Source of the DNA: Actinoplanes lobatus
GTDB taxonomy: Bacteria > Actinomycetota > Actinomycetes > Mycobacteriales > Micromonosporaceae
Length of the DNA stretch: 64,000 nt
Reading direction: 5' to 3'
NCBI RefSeq assembly: GCF_014205215.1
Contig: NZ_JACHNC010000001.1
Location: 5,638,501-5,702,500, forward strand
Part shown: one piece after another, positions 52,911 to 61,472 of the stretch
How the letters are laid out: every line of letters begins with the position of its first letter
How positions within the stretch are numbered: position 1 is the stretch's first letter
The notes under the pieces: generated by a model
Databases searched by the model: none
What the model saw: only the letters and a program-made list of their open reading frames with translations
Told to the model about the DNA's origin: nothing
Position numbers and translations under genes: made by a program

Positions 52911-54263
52911 ATGGGAATGAGATGGGACGACGGCCTCGACGACGTGCCGTGGCGGGAACTCTTCGGACCGGAGGGCGGGGCCGAGGTGGTGGCGGCCCTC
53001 CGGGAACTGGCCGAGGAAGGCGCCAACGGCGACCGCGTCTACGAGGCCCTGGAGGACCACGACAACGACTACTGGTACGCGGAGTCGTACAACCAGCCCA
53101 TCGGGTTCCGGCCCGAGGCCCTGTACGCGATGCGATTCCTGGCCGGGATCGCGGCCGACCCGTCCGGCATCGGCAGCACCGCCGCGCTGGAGGTGGTCGA
53201 GTCGATGATCGACCAGGCGCTCGACCGGCCGACCATGACCGGCGACGAGCTCGACGCGTACGTCGATGCCCTGCGCGCCGAGGTGGAGGTGATCCGTCCG
53301 CTGCTGGAGGAGGCGCACCGGCTCGGCTGCGCGGGGATCTACGGGGTTCCCGCCCTGCTGGCCGGTATCGACACCGGGCACCTGATGGGCGGCGCCTACG
53401 AACACCGCTGGCGCGGTGTCGCCCGGCCGCTCGTGGACAGTGCCACCGACCGGCTCACGATCCTTGGCGACCTGCTCGTCACCCATGAGCGCACCGGCCT
53501 GACCTTTCGCAGCACGCACGACGGCACCCCGGTCCACGACTTCCGGTTTCCGGCGCGGGCGGCGGACCGCCCGCACCTGACCGTCGACGACCTCGTGTGG
53601 TACGACCGCATGTCGGTGCGCCCGTTCGTGGACGGCGACGGGCCGGGTGTGCTCACCGTCGACCTTGGCGACCGCAACCCGCGACTGTGGCGCCTCGACG
53701 GCACCACCTGGCGCGAGATCTTCCTGCGCCGGCCCGGCCTGCCGCTGCGCCCGTCGGCGTGGAAGGTCCGGGACACCGCTACCCTCGGCGGCGAGTGCTA
53801 CATCCGGTACCGCGACGGCGTCACCGTACGGTTCGGCGCCCGGACCGGCGAGCCGTCCGGCGTCCCTTCCCGGGCGCCGCTTCCCCTGACTGCGGACCGC
53901 TACGAGGCGAACGGCCGCACCTTCGTGCTGCGCCGGGAGTACGGGCAAGTGGAGCGGGTGGACGCGGAGACCGGCGAGTCGGCCGGATCGCTGAACAGCG
54001 TCGGCTACGCCTTTGCCTCCTGCGTCTACCGGGTCGGCGACCGGCCCTATCTGGCCGTGACCGGCCTGCGCCAGCTGCACCGCTTCGACGCGGTGACCGG
54101 CGAAGAGGTCGGCCCACCGCTGTTCGGCCACCGCCGCCACGTCCGCGACGTCACCTCCGCGGTTGTTGACGGCCGTCCTCAGCTCTACTCCGCCGATGGC
54201 GTCACCGTCCGCCGCTGGGACGCCGAGACCGGCACCCCCTGGCCCGCGCCCCCACCCTCCTGA
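52911..54263 (+). CDS. Hypothetical protein with C-terminal beta-propeller-like part
   Basis: 450 residues, cytoplasmic-looking. The N-terminal half is helical and acidic (VVAALRELAEEGANGDRVYE, DNDYWYAESYNQPIGFRPEA) and contains possible HEAT-like repeats. The C-terminal part repeats VDAETGESAGS, FDAVTGEEVGP and WDAETGTPWPA at blade-like intervals, as in WD-type propellers. I do not recognise a family; similar mixed proteins are frequent in Actinoplanes-like genomes (recalled). ATG 52911 has GGAGGGG upstream. Confidence 0.75.
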   Translation: MGMRWDDGLDDVPWRELFGPEGGAEVVAALRELAEEGANGDRVYEALEDHDNDYWYAESYNQPIGFRPEALYAMRFLAGIAADPSGIGSTAALEVVESMIDQALDRPTMTGDELDAYVDALRAEVEVIRPLLEEAHRLGCAGIYGVPALLAGIDTGHLMGGAYEHRWRGVARPLVDSATDRLTILGDLLVTHERTGLTFRSTHDGTPVHDFRFPARAADRPHLTVDDLVWYDRMSVRPFVDGDGPGVLTVDLGDRNPRLWRLDGTTWREIFLRRPGLPLRPSAWKVRDTATLGGECYIRYRDGVTVRFGARTGEPSGVPSRAPLPLTADRYEANGRTFVLRREYGQVERVDAETGESAGSLNSVGYAFASCVYRVGDRPYLAVTGLRQLHRFDAVTGEEVGPPLFGHRRHVRDVTSAVVDGRPQLYSADGVTVRRWDAETGTPWPAPPPS

Positions 54264-54280
54264 GCGGGAGCGCCGAGCCC

Positions 54281-54308
54281 GCGTCCCCGCCCTCCTGAGC
54301 GGGGACGC
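54281..54308. terminator. Hairpin between convergent genes
   Basis: GCGTCCCCGC and GCGGGGACGC are exact complements around an 8-nt loop, between the hypothetical gene and the E2 gene. A partly duplicated CCTCCTGAGCGGG precedes it at 54256. Confidence 0.7.
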
Positions 54309-54312
54309 CGGG

Positions 54313-55569
54313 TCACAGACGGGCCAGTGCGGACGGCGGGTCCTCCATGGCGTCGGCCACCGAGCGCAGGAAACCGGCGGCCGCGCCCCCGTCACACACC
54401 CGATGATCAAAGACAAAGGACAACTGCGCGATCTTTCGTACGGCCAGAGCGCCCGCCACCACCCAGGGGCGATCGATGACGCGGCCCAGGCCGAGCATGG
54501 CCACCTGCGGATGGTTGATGATCGCCGCGCTGCCGTCGACCCGGAAGGCACCGTAGTTGTTCAGCGTGAACGTGCCCGCCGTCAGCTCGGCCGGGGTGGA
54601 CTCGCCACGGCGGGCCCGGGCCGTCACGTCCCGGATCGCCGCGTCCAGCCGGGTGGTCGTCATCGCCTGCGCGCCCATCACGGCCGGGACCACCAGGCCG
54701 CGGTCGGTCTGTACGGCCAGGCCCAGGTTGACGCCGGGCAGCTCGACGATCTCCTGGCGTTCGGTGTCGAGCCGGGCGTTGAACACCGGATACTCCCGCA
54801 GCCCGGCCACCACGAACCGCGCCACGTAGGCCATCAGCCCGGGCGATCCGGCGTCGTCGCGGGTGCGCTCCCGCAGTTCCCAGAGGGCCGTGGCGTCGAC
54901 GTCCACCCACACGGTCGCCTCGGGGATCTCGGCGCGGCTGCGGGTGAGGACCGCCGACACCGCTTTGCGGAACCCGCTCAGTGGAACCCGGCGCTCCCCG
55001 GCGGCCGATGTCGTCGGTTCGGGCGTCCGCGTGGCTGATTCCACGTCCCGCCGGGTGATCACGCCACCCGGCCCGGTGCCGTGCAACCCGGACAGGTCGA
55101 CGCCGTTCTCCCGGGCGAGACGCCGGACCAGCGGCGACAGCACCAGAGGCGCGGCCGCCGGGCGGTTCGGCGGCACCGGGCGGCTCGCCGGTGCTGGGGC
55201 GACGGCGGCGGTGTCCCGGCCCCGGGGTCGGCGGCGCCGGCCGGAGTCGGCGGTCGGGGAGGTTCCGTAGCCGATGAGGACGTTGCCGGAGCCGGCGCGC
55301 TCCTCCTCCCGGTAGGTGTCGGCCGCGTCCGGCGCCGCCACCGTGATCAGGGGCGCGCCGACGTCGAGGGTGGAGCCCTCGGCCGCGTGCCGGGTGGTCA
55401 CCCGGCCGGCGTGCGGGGACGGCACCTCGACCACCGCTTTCGCGGTCTCCACCTCGGCCACCGGCTGGTCCACGGTGATCACGTCGCCCTCGGCGACCAG
55501 CCAGCGGACGATCTCCGCCTCGGTCAGGCCCTCGCCGAGGTCGGGCAGCAGGAAGGTCCGGGCGCTCAC
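54313..55569 (-). CDS. bkdC: Branched-chain 2-oxoacid dehydrogenase E2 (dihydrolipoyl acyltransferase)
   Basis: 418 residues: lipoyl domain with EVETAKAVVEV (Lys 44), Pro/Ala/Arg-rich linker, peripheral subunit-binding domain (SPLVRRLARENGVDLSGLHG), then a catalytic domain with VFDHRVCDGG (His and Asp of H-x3-D-G). It transfers the acyl group to CoA. GTG 55569 overlaps the E1-beta stop (GTGA). Last gene of the operon; no E3 gene is present here. Confidence 0.94.
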   Translation of the reverse strand: MSARTFLLPDLGEGLTEAEIVRWLVAEGDVITVDQPVAEVETAKAVVEVPSPHAGRVTTRHAAEGSTLDVGAPLITVAAPDAADTYREEERAGSGNVLIGYGTSPTADSGRRRRPRGRDTAAVAPAPASRPVPPNRPAAAPLVLSPLVRRLARENGVDLSGLHGTGPGGVITRRDVESATRTPEPTTSAAGERRVPLSGFRKAVSAVLTRSRAEIPEATVWVDVDATALWELRERTRDDAGSPGLMAYVARFVVAGLREYPVFNARLDTERQEIVELPGVNLGLAVQTDRGLVVPAVMGAQAMTTTRLDAAIRDVTARARRGESTPAELTAGTFTLNNYGAFRVDGSAAIINHPQVAMLGLGRVIDRPWVVAGALAVRKIAQLSFVFDHRVCDGGAAAGFLRSVADAMEDPPSALARL

Positions 55570-56552
55570 GCGTCCTCCCACTGGAGGTCGTCGACGGTGT
55601 CGAGGATGCGGTCGACCGACGGCAGGTGGACGTGTTCCAGTTTGGGCGGGGGATAGGGGATGTCGAAGCCGGTGACCCGCCGGATCGGGGCGTGCAGCGA
55701 GTGGAAGCAGCGTTCGGTCACCCGCGCCACCACCTCGGACGACACACTGGCGAACCCGGCCGCCTCGGCGACCACGACGGCCCGGCCGGTGGAGCGGACG
55801 GCCGCGCACACGGTCTCGTCGTCGAACGGCACGATCGAGCGCAGGTCGACGACCTGGAGGCTGCGGCCCTCCTGGGCGGCGGCCTCGGCGGCTTCGAGGG
55901 CGACCGGCACGGCCGGCCCGTACGCGATCAGGGTGGCGTCGGTGCCGGGCCGGCGCACCACGGCCCTGCCGATCGGCGGCACCGGAAGGGTGAGGTCGGC
56001 CTCGGAGCGGGAGAAGTACAGCTTCTTCGGCTCCAGGAAGATCACCGGGTCGGGGGACTCGATGGCCCTGCGCAGCAGCCCGTACGCGTCGGCCGGGTCG
56101 GCGGGGGCGATCACGTGCAGGCCGGGCGTGTGCGCGTAGTACGCCTCGGAGGAGTCACAGTGGTGCTCCACGCCGCCGATGCCACCGGCGTACGGCACGC
56201 GGATGACCAGCGGCACCCCGACCCGCCCCCGGGTCCGGTTGCGCATCTTCGCGGCGTGGCTCACGAGCTGCTCGAACGCCGGGTAGGCGAACGCGTCGAA
56301 CTGCATCTCGACGACTGGCCGCATCCCGTTCATGGCCATCCCGATCGCCATGCCGAGGATCCCGGACTCGGCGAGCGGGGTGTCGAAGCAGCGCTGTTCA
56401 CCGAATTCGGCGGTGAGCCCGTCGGTGATCCGGAAGACGCCGCCGAGCGGGCCGACGTCCTCGCCGAACATGACCACCGTGTCGTCGGCGCGCATGGCGT
56501 CGCGCAGTGCCCGGTTGAGCGCGTTGGCCATGGTGAGCTTCTCGGCGGCCAT
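55566..56552 (-). CDS. bkdB: Branched-chain 2-oxoacid dehydrogenase E1 beta
   Basis: 328 residues with MFGEDVGPLGGVFRITDGL and CFDTPLAESGILGMAIGMAM, typical of the E1-beta subunit, and HHCDSSEAYYAHTPGLHVI at the cofactor side. With E1-alpha it decarboxylates branched-chain keto acids from Val, Leu and Ile, supplying acyl-CoA for fatty acids and catabolism. Its ATG ends at 56552 and overlaps the stop of E1-alpha by one base. Confidence 0.94.
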   Translation of the reverse strand: MAAEKLTMANALNRALRDAMRADDTVVMFGEDVGPLGGVFRITDGLTAEFGEQRCFDTPLAESGILGMAIGMAMNGMRPVVEMQFDAFAYPAFEQLVSHAAKMRNRTRGRVGVPLVIRVPYAGGIGGVEHHCDSSEAYYAHTPGLHVIAPADPADAYGLLRRAIESPDPVIFLEPKKLYFSRSEADLTLPVPPIGRAVVRRPGTDATLIAYGPAVPVALEAAEAAAQEGRSLQVVDLRSIVPFDDETVCAAVRSTGRAVVVAEAAGFASVSSEVVARVTERCFHSLHAPIRRVTGFDIPYPPPKLEHVHLPSVDRILDTVDDLQWEDA

Positions 56553-57640
56553 CAGCGGGCCTCCTCACGGGACAGCTCGTCGGCGACGAGGGCCCGCTGT
56601 TCGAGCAGCTGCGGGGTGGGTTCGGCGTAGACGTGGGCGAACAGGTCCCGGTAGTCGGCGACGGTGTCCTCACCGAGCCCGGCACGCATGCGTTCGGCCA
56701 GTTTCTCGGCGCTTTCCCCGTACCCCGCGATCTTCTCTTCGTCGAGAAGGCCGCGGCCCCGCAGATAGGTCTCCGCCCGGGTGATCGGGTCGCGGGCCAG
56801 CCAGGGGGTGACCTCGTCGGCGGAGCGGTAGCGGCCCGGGTCGTCGGCGTTCGTGTGCGGCTGCACCCGGTAGGTGTGCGCCTCCACCAGCTGCGGGCCG
56901 TCGCCGGCGCGGGCCCGGTCCACGGCCGCGCCGAGCACGCTGAGCAGCGCGGCCACGTCGTTGCCGTCGACGCGGGCGCCGGGCACGCCGTACCCGATGC
57001 CCTTGTGCGCGAGCGAGGGCGCCGCGGTCTGCCGGGCCAGTGGCACGGAGATCGCGTATTCGTTGTTCTGGATGAAGAAGACCACGGGGGTACGGAAGAC
57101 GGCGGCGAAGTTGAGCGCCTCGTGGAAGTCGCCCTCACTGGTGGCGCCGTCGCCGCAGACCGCCATCACGACGGTCGGCTCGCCGCGCAGCCGGGCCGCG
57201 TGCGCCACCCCGACCGCGTGCAGCAGATGGGTTGCGAGCGGCGTGGCCTGTGGCGCGACCCGGGTGGTCAGCGGGTCGTAGCCGCTGTGCCAGTCGCCGC
57301 GCAGCAGGGTGAGCGCCTGCACCGGGTCGACGCCGCGGGCCACGATGGCAGCCGAGTCGCGGTAGGTGGGAAACAGCCAGTCGCCCGGGTCGAGGACCTG
57401 TACGCAGGCGACCTGGCAGGCCTCCTGCCCGTGCGACGAGGGGTAGACCGCCAGGCGGCCCTGCCGGACCAGGGCGTTCGCCTGGTCGTTGAAGCGCCGC
57501 GCGGAGATCAGTGCGGCGTACGCGTGGACCAGTGCCTGTGGGTCGGGCATGTCCTGGCCGACGTGAACGGGGTTGCCGTCCGGGTCGATGAGCGTCACCG
57601 GCTCCGTGGACGGCAGCAGGAGAGCTGCGTCACGTGTCAT
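56552..57640 (-). CDS. bkdA: Branched-chain 2-oxoacid dehydrogenase E1 alpha
   Basis: 362 residues with the thiamine-diphosphate motif GDGATSEGDFHEALNFAAVF then FFIQNNEYAIS (GDG...NN) and the phosphorylation-loop-like HTYRVQPHTNADDP. First gene of the operon, divergent from an Lrp-type regulator. ATG 57640 is preferred to the longer frame because it begins the conserved part. The Ser/Tyr spacing points to the branched-chain rather than the pyruvate complex; the Lrp neighbour supports it. Confidence 0.93.
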   Translation of the reverse strand: MTRDAALLLPSTEPVTLIDPDGNPVHVGQDMPDPQALVHAYAALISARRFNDQANALVRQGRLAVYPSSHGQEACQVACVQVLDPGDWLFPTYRDSAAIVARGVDPVQALTLLRGDWHSGYDPLTTRVAPQATPLATHLLHAVGVAHAARLRGEPTVVMAVCGDGATSEGDFHEALNFAAVFRTPVVFFIQNNEYAISVPLARQTAAPSLAHKGIGYGVPGARVDGNDVAALLSVLGAAVDRARAGDGPQLVEAHTYRVQPHTNADDPGRYRSADEVTPWLARDPITRAETYLRGRGLLDEEKIAGYGESAEKLAERMRAGLGEDTVADYRDLFAHVYAEPTPQLLEQRALVADELSREEAR

Positions 57641-57779
57641 GCGAGGATTCTGTGCAGGAAGCCAAACGATCACCACAGGTGCGCCGAACGCGAGATAATG
57701 TTTCGTCTTCGAGGGCTATCCGGAGCCGAACGTCCAGGCTCGGGCGATCCGGAACCCGCCCGGCGAGACAGGTGGCCAG

Positions 57780-58208
57780 ATGCTCGACGACACCGACCAG
57801 CGGATCCTCACCGAGCTGGCGAAGGATGGCCGGATGTCGATGCGGACGCTCGCCGAGACGCTGCACATCTCCCGGGCGAACGCGTACGCCCGGGTGGCCC
57901 GGCTGCGGCAGGACGGGGTGATCCGCGGCTTCCACGCCGACGTCGACCCGGTCGCGGCCGGGCTCACCACGGCCGCCTACGTGACGCTCAACCTGCGGCA
58001 GGCCAACTGGCGGGAGATCCTGGCCCGCCTGCGGGTGCTGCCCGGGGTGGTGCACATCGGCCTGGTCGGCGGCGACTTCGACGTGATCCTGCTGGTCCGG
58101 GTCGCCGACAACACCGAGCTGCGGCATCTGGTGCTCGACGAGATCCAGGGCATGCCCGGTGTCGTCAGTACCCGTACGCTGCTGCTCTTCGAGGAGTCCA
58201 CCCCGTGA
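57780..58208 (+). CDS. bkdR: Lrp/AsnC-family regulator (bkd regulator)
   Basis: 142 residues: HTH (LDDTDQRILTELAKDGRMSM, then LAETLHISRANAYARVARL) and a RAM ligand-binding domain (VVHIGLVGGDFDVILLV). It is divergent from bkdA with a 139-bp gap, so it probably controls the dehydrogenase in response to branched-chain amino acids, as known for bkd regulators. Its stop is 10 bp before the next gene, so the two are likely co-transcribed. Confidence 0.9.
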   Translation: MLDDTDQRILTELAKDGRMSMRTLAETLHISRANAYARVARLRQDGVIRGFHADVDPVAAGLTTAAYVTLNLRQANWREILARLRVLPGVVHIGLVGGDFDVILLVRVADNTELRHLVLDEIQGMPGVVSTRTLLLFEESTP

Positions 58209-58218
58209 GGATCCGCTG

Positions 58219-59424
58219 ATGAGCATCGACGTGACCGCCCTGCGAGCCCATTTCCCGTCGCTGGAGGGTGGTCTCGCCTTCTTCGACGGGCCGGGCGGGA
58301 CCCAGACGCCGCGGCCGGTCGCCGGCGCGATCGCCGCCACGCTGACCGGGCCGCTGTCCAACCGGGGTGCGGTCAGCGTCTCCGAGCTGAACGCCGAGCG
58401 GGCGGTCGCCGAGTTCCGGGCCGCCTACGCCGACCTGCTCGGTGTCCCCGCCGACGGGGTGGTGTACGGGCGCAGCGCCACGCAGCTCATCTACGACTTC
58501 TCCCGGCACCTGGCCAAGACGTGGCGGCCGGGTGACGAGATCGTGGTCAGCCGCCTGGATCACGACAGCAACGTGCGCCCGTGGATCCAGGCGGCCGAGC
58601 GGTCCGGGGTGACGGTCCGCTGGATCGAGATCGACCCGGGCACCGCCGAGCTGGATCTCGATTCCTACCAGCGGGCGCTGTCCTCGCGGACCCGGCTCGT
58701 GGCGGTGACCGCCGCGTCGAACGTGCTGGGCACCGTGCCGCCGCTGCGCCGGATCGCGGACGCGGCCCACGAGGTGGGCGCACTGGTCCATGTGGACGGG
58801 GTGCACTACGCGGCCCATCACCTGGTGGACGTGGCGGCGCTCGGGGCGGACCTGTTCGTGTGCTCGCCGTACAAGTTCCTCGGCCCGCACTGCGGGGTGC
58901 TCGCCGCCGATCCGGCGCTGCTCGCGACGTTGCGGCCGGACAAGCTGGTGCCGTCGCCGGACACCGTGCCGGAGCGGTTCGAGTTCGGCACCCTGCCCTA
59001 CGAGATGCTGGCCGGGGCCACCGCCGCCGTCGACTTCCTGGCCGCCATCGACCCGGGCACGGCGGCCGGTCGCCGGGAGCGGCTCGCACACTCGCTGCGC
59101 TCGGTGCACGAGCACGAGACGGCCCTGCGGGGGCGCGTGGAGGCGGGCCTGCGCGGGCTCGGCGACCAGGTCACGGTTCATTCAACGGCCATTGATCGTA
59201 CGCCGACGCTGTTGATGAATTTCGATGGCCGTGACGCCCGGCAGGCGCAGGTGTTCCTCGCCGGCCGGGACGTGCTGGCGCCGGCCGGGTCGTTCTACGC
59301 GCATGAGCCGTTCGCCGCGCTGAAGCTGACGGCGCCCGCGCTGCGGGTGGGGCTGGCGGCCTACAACACCGCCGGCGAGGTGGACCGGCTCCTCTACGGG
59401 CTGACCGCCTGGCTCAGTCGTTGA
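58219..59424 (+). CDS. Cysteine-desulfurase-like class V aminotransferase
   Basis: 401 residues with the PLP-lysine motif CSPYKFLGPHCG (Lys about 219), VDGVHYAAHH (Asp/His of the cofactor site) and an N-terminal FFDGPGGTQTPRPV. This matches the cysteine-desulfurase-like group without a conserved catalytic Cys loop. The substrate is unclear. ATG 58219 has GAGG upstream. It overlaps the convergent GNAT gene by 11 bp. Confidence 0.88.
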   Translation: MSIDVTALRAHFPSLEGGLAFFDGPGGTQTPRPVAGAIAATLTGPLSNRGAVSVSELNAERAVAEFRAAYADLLGVPADGVVYGRSATQLIYDFSRHLAKTWRPGDEIVVSRLDHDSNVRPWIQAAERSGVTVRWIEIDPGTAELDLDSYQRALSSRTRLVAVTAASNVLGTVPPLRRIADAAHEVGALVHVDGVHYAAHHLVDVAALGADLFVCSPYKFLGPHCGVLAADPALLATLRPDKLVPSPDTVPERFEFGTLPYEMLAGATAAVDFLAAIDPGTAAGRRERLAHSLRSVHEHETALRGRVEAGLRGLGDQVTVHSTAIDRTPTLLMNFDGRDARQAQVFLAGRDVLAPAGSFYAHEPFAALKLTAPALRVGLAAYNTAGEVDRLLYGLTAWLSR

Positions 59425-59890
59425 CGGGCAGCGACAGCCAGTAGGCGGCGAACTCGTCCGGCACGAAGCCCTCGGCCCGGTAGAGCGCCTGCGCGGTGTG
59501 GTTGTCCGGCGCGGTCTGGAGCTGCACACCGATCGCCCCGGCCTTCTCAGCCTCGGCAACGCAGGCCCGCACCAGTGCCCGGCCGGCGCCGGTGCGCCGG
59601 GCGGTGGGGGCCACGAACAGGTCGTTGAGCGTCCACACCGGAGCCATCGACAGTGAGGAGAAGGTCGGGTAGATGTGCGTGAACCCGGCCGGCTCGCCGT
59701 TCTCGTCGCGGGCCAGCAGCAGCACCGACTCGCCGCGCTCGTGCCGCTCCCGCAGGAACGCCAGCGCCTTCTCCGGGTCGGCCGGCCTGCCGTAGAACTC
59801 GAGGTAGCCGCCGAACAGGACCGCCGCCTCCGGCAGATCCTCCACCGTGGCCCGGCGTACCGTGATGCGGGCAGCGGCATTCGTGGTCAT
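59414..59890 (-). CDS. GNAT-family acetyltransferase
   Basis: 158 residues: TLNDLFVAPTARRTGAGRAL (acetyl-CoA loop) and QLQTAPDNHTAQALYRAEGF. ATG 59890 follows AAGGA; upstream in-frame residues up to 59932 are non-conserved. Acceptor unknown. Confidence 0.9.
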   Translation of the reverse strand: MTTNAAARITVRRATVEDLPEAAVLFGGYLEFYGRPADPEKALAFLRERHERGESVLLLARDENGEPAGFTHIYPTFSSLSMAPVWTLNDLFVAPTARRTGAGRALVRACVAEAEKAGAIGVQLQTAPDNHTAQALYRAEGFVPDEFAAYWLSLPVND

Positions 59891-59996
59891 GTCGTGGTCC
59901 TTTCGTCCGCGCGAAAACCTCGCCCGGATCATGCCGAACGGCGCACCCTCCGCAGAGGACGGCCCACCGCCGTACCGCTCACCGGGACGTGCCCGG

Positions 59997-60974
59997 TCAG
60001 GTGCGCAGCGTGTGGCTGGGGGAGCGGCCGAACAGCTTGCGGTACTCGACGGCGAACCGGCCCTGCGCGGCGAACCCCCACCGGCGGGCGATCGCGCCGA
60101 CCGTGTCGCCGCGGGCCGGGTCGCCGTCGCGCAGGTCGCGGTGCGCGCCGTGCAGGCGGGCCAGGCGCAGGTAGCCGGTCGGGGTGGTGTCGCCGTGCCG
60201 GGCGAAGGCGGCCTGGAGACCCCGTACGCCGAGGTTGGCGACCCCGGCGATGTCCTCGATGGTGATCGGTTCGCCGGCGTGCGCGTCGATGTACGCCATC
60301 GCCCGGCGGACCGCGGCCGGCGGCACCCGCCCCGGACCGGGGGTGTAGTCCGTCGTCATCGTGGTGTTCGGGAACACCGCCACCGCGGTGGCGCCCACCA
60401 GGTCGAGGAGCGCCGCGTGCACCAGCGGATGCGCCACGGCGGGCTCCGGGCCGGTGAAGGTCGCGGTCACGTACTTGACCGTGGCGATCCAGTGCTGCCG
60501 CATCCGCGGCGACACCGGTGCCGGCGCGTCGAATCGAAAATCCACCGTGTCCACTCCGAGCCGGCCCGCCGCCCGGGCCGCCGTCTCCAGGGGGAATCGG
60601 ACGTTCTGCAGGTCGAGGCCCTGCCAGGCGACCTGGAACGGTGTCCCGATCGGTACCAGGAAGGCATCCCCGGGCACGAACGGGACGGTTCCGCCGCCCG
60701 TGTCGACCCGGTACCAGCCGTCGCAGATGACGACCGTGATGATCGAGTCGAACGGGTCGGAGGCCGACTCCACCGCGCCGCGGTAGCGCAGCCGGTCGAG
60801 GGCGAGGTCCCCGGCCGCCGCGGTCCGCGAGTGGAACAGGAAGCCGTCGGTGGGACCGCTCATGCGCGGACGGTGGTCGACATACGTACGCCGGAGGATC
60901 TCATGGGTCTCGGCGACGTCGGTGGTCCGGAACTCCGCCCGCCGGATCGGCACGGTCGCCAATACCTTGTTCAT
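59997..60974 (-). CDS. AraC-family regulator
   Basis: 325 residues. The C-terminal double HTH is typical: ITIEDIAGVANLGVRGLQAA and GAIARRWGFAAQGRFAVEYR then KLFGRSPSHTLR. The N-terminal cupin-like domain is of the AraC-binding type with YRVDTGGGTVPFVPGDAFLV. It is monocistronic. No target is evident, though a GNAT gene is on the left. Confidence 0.9.
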   Translation of the reverse strand: MNKVLATVPIRRAEFRTTDVAETHEILRRTYVDHRPRMSGPTDGFLFHSRTAAAGDLALDRLRYRGAVESASDPFDSIITVVICDGWYRVDTGGGTVPFVPGDAFLVPIGTPFQVAWQGLDLQNVRFPLETAARAAGRLGVDTVDFRFDAPAPVSPRMRQHWIATVKYVTATFTGPEPAVAHPLVHAALLDLVGATAVAVFPNTTMTTDYTPGPGRVPPAAVRRAMAYIDAHAGEPITIEDIAGVANLGVRGLQAAFARHGDTTPTGYLRLARLHGAHRDLRDGDPARGDTVGAIARRWGFAAQGRFAVEYRKLFGRSPSHTLRT

Positions 60975-61109
60975 GACGCCCCCTGTCTGCCCTGGTCACG
61001 CACCACCTGTGCAGGATGCGTCCACTGACAAGGCTATTCAGGGTCTTTGTCGTCTTTGCCCGAAATGATCATTAGTGAGCCGAACGGGCGTACTCGACGG
61101 TACGGACGG

Positions 61110-61379
61110 TCAGGAGGCGTAGCGCTTCTCGGCCCGGGCGCGCGCCTTCGCCGCCTCCTCCTCCCGGTTGCGCGGCGGCGCGTTCGTCACCAGGTTCGCC
61201 AGCAGTTCCGCGGTGGCCGCCGCGACCGCCGCCACGGCCTGGTCGAACGCCTCCTGGTTGGCCTGCGAGGGCCGGGCCGTTCCGGCGATCTTCCGGACGT
61301 ACTGGAGGGCGGCCGCCTGGATCTCGTCCGGCGTCGCGGGCGGCTCGAAATTGTGCAGCTGATGGATGCTCCGGCACAC
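61110..61379 (-). CDS. DUF2277 domain protein
   Basis: 89 residues, beginning MCRSIHQLHNFEPPATPDEI and containing ALQYVRKIAG and the Lys/Arg/Glu-rich tail. The MCRSI-x-L-x-NFEP opening is diagnostic of DUF2277, a small actinobacterial and cyanobacterial family of unknown function. Start GTG 61379. Confidence 0.9.
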   Translation of the reverse strand: MCRSIHQLHNFEPPATPDEIQAAALQYVRKIAGTARPSQANQEAFDQAVAAVAAATAELLANLVTNAPPRNREEEAAKARARAEKRYAS

Positions 61380-61472
61380 GATGCGATCTCCAAGTCGTGG
61401 GACAGTCGTGCACCCGAATCTATGCCATACTCGCCCTCTCGATCATCGAGCCGCGGTGCTGGGGAAGCCGGG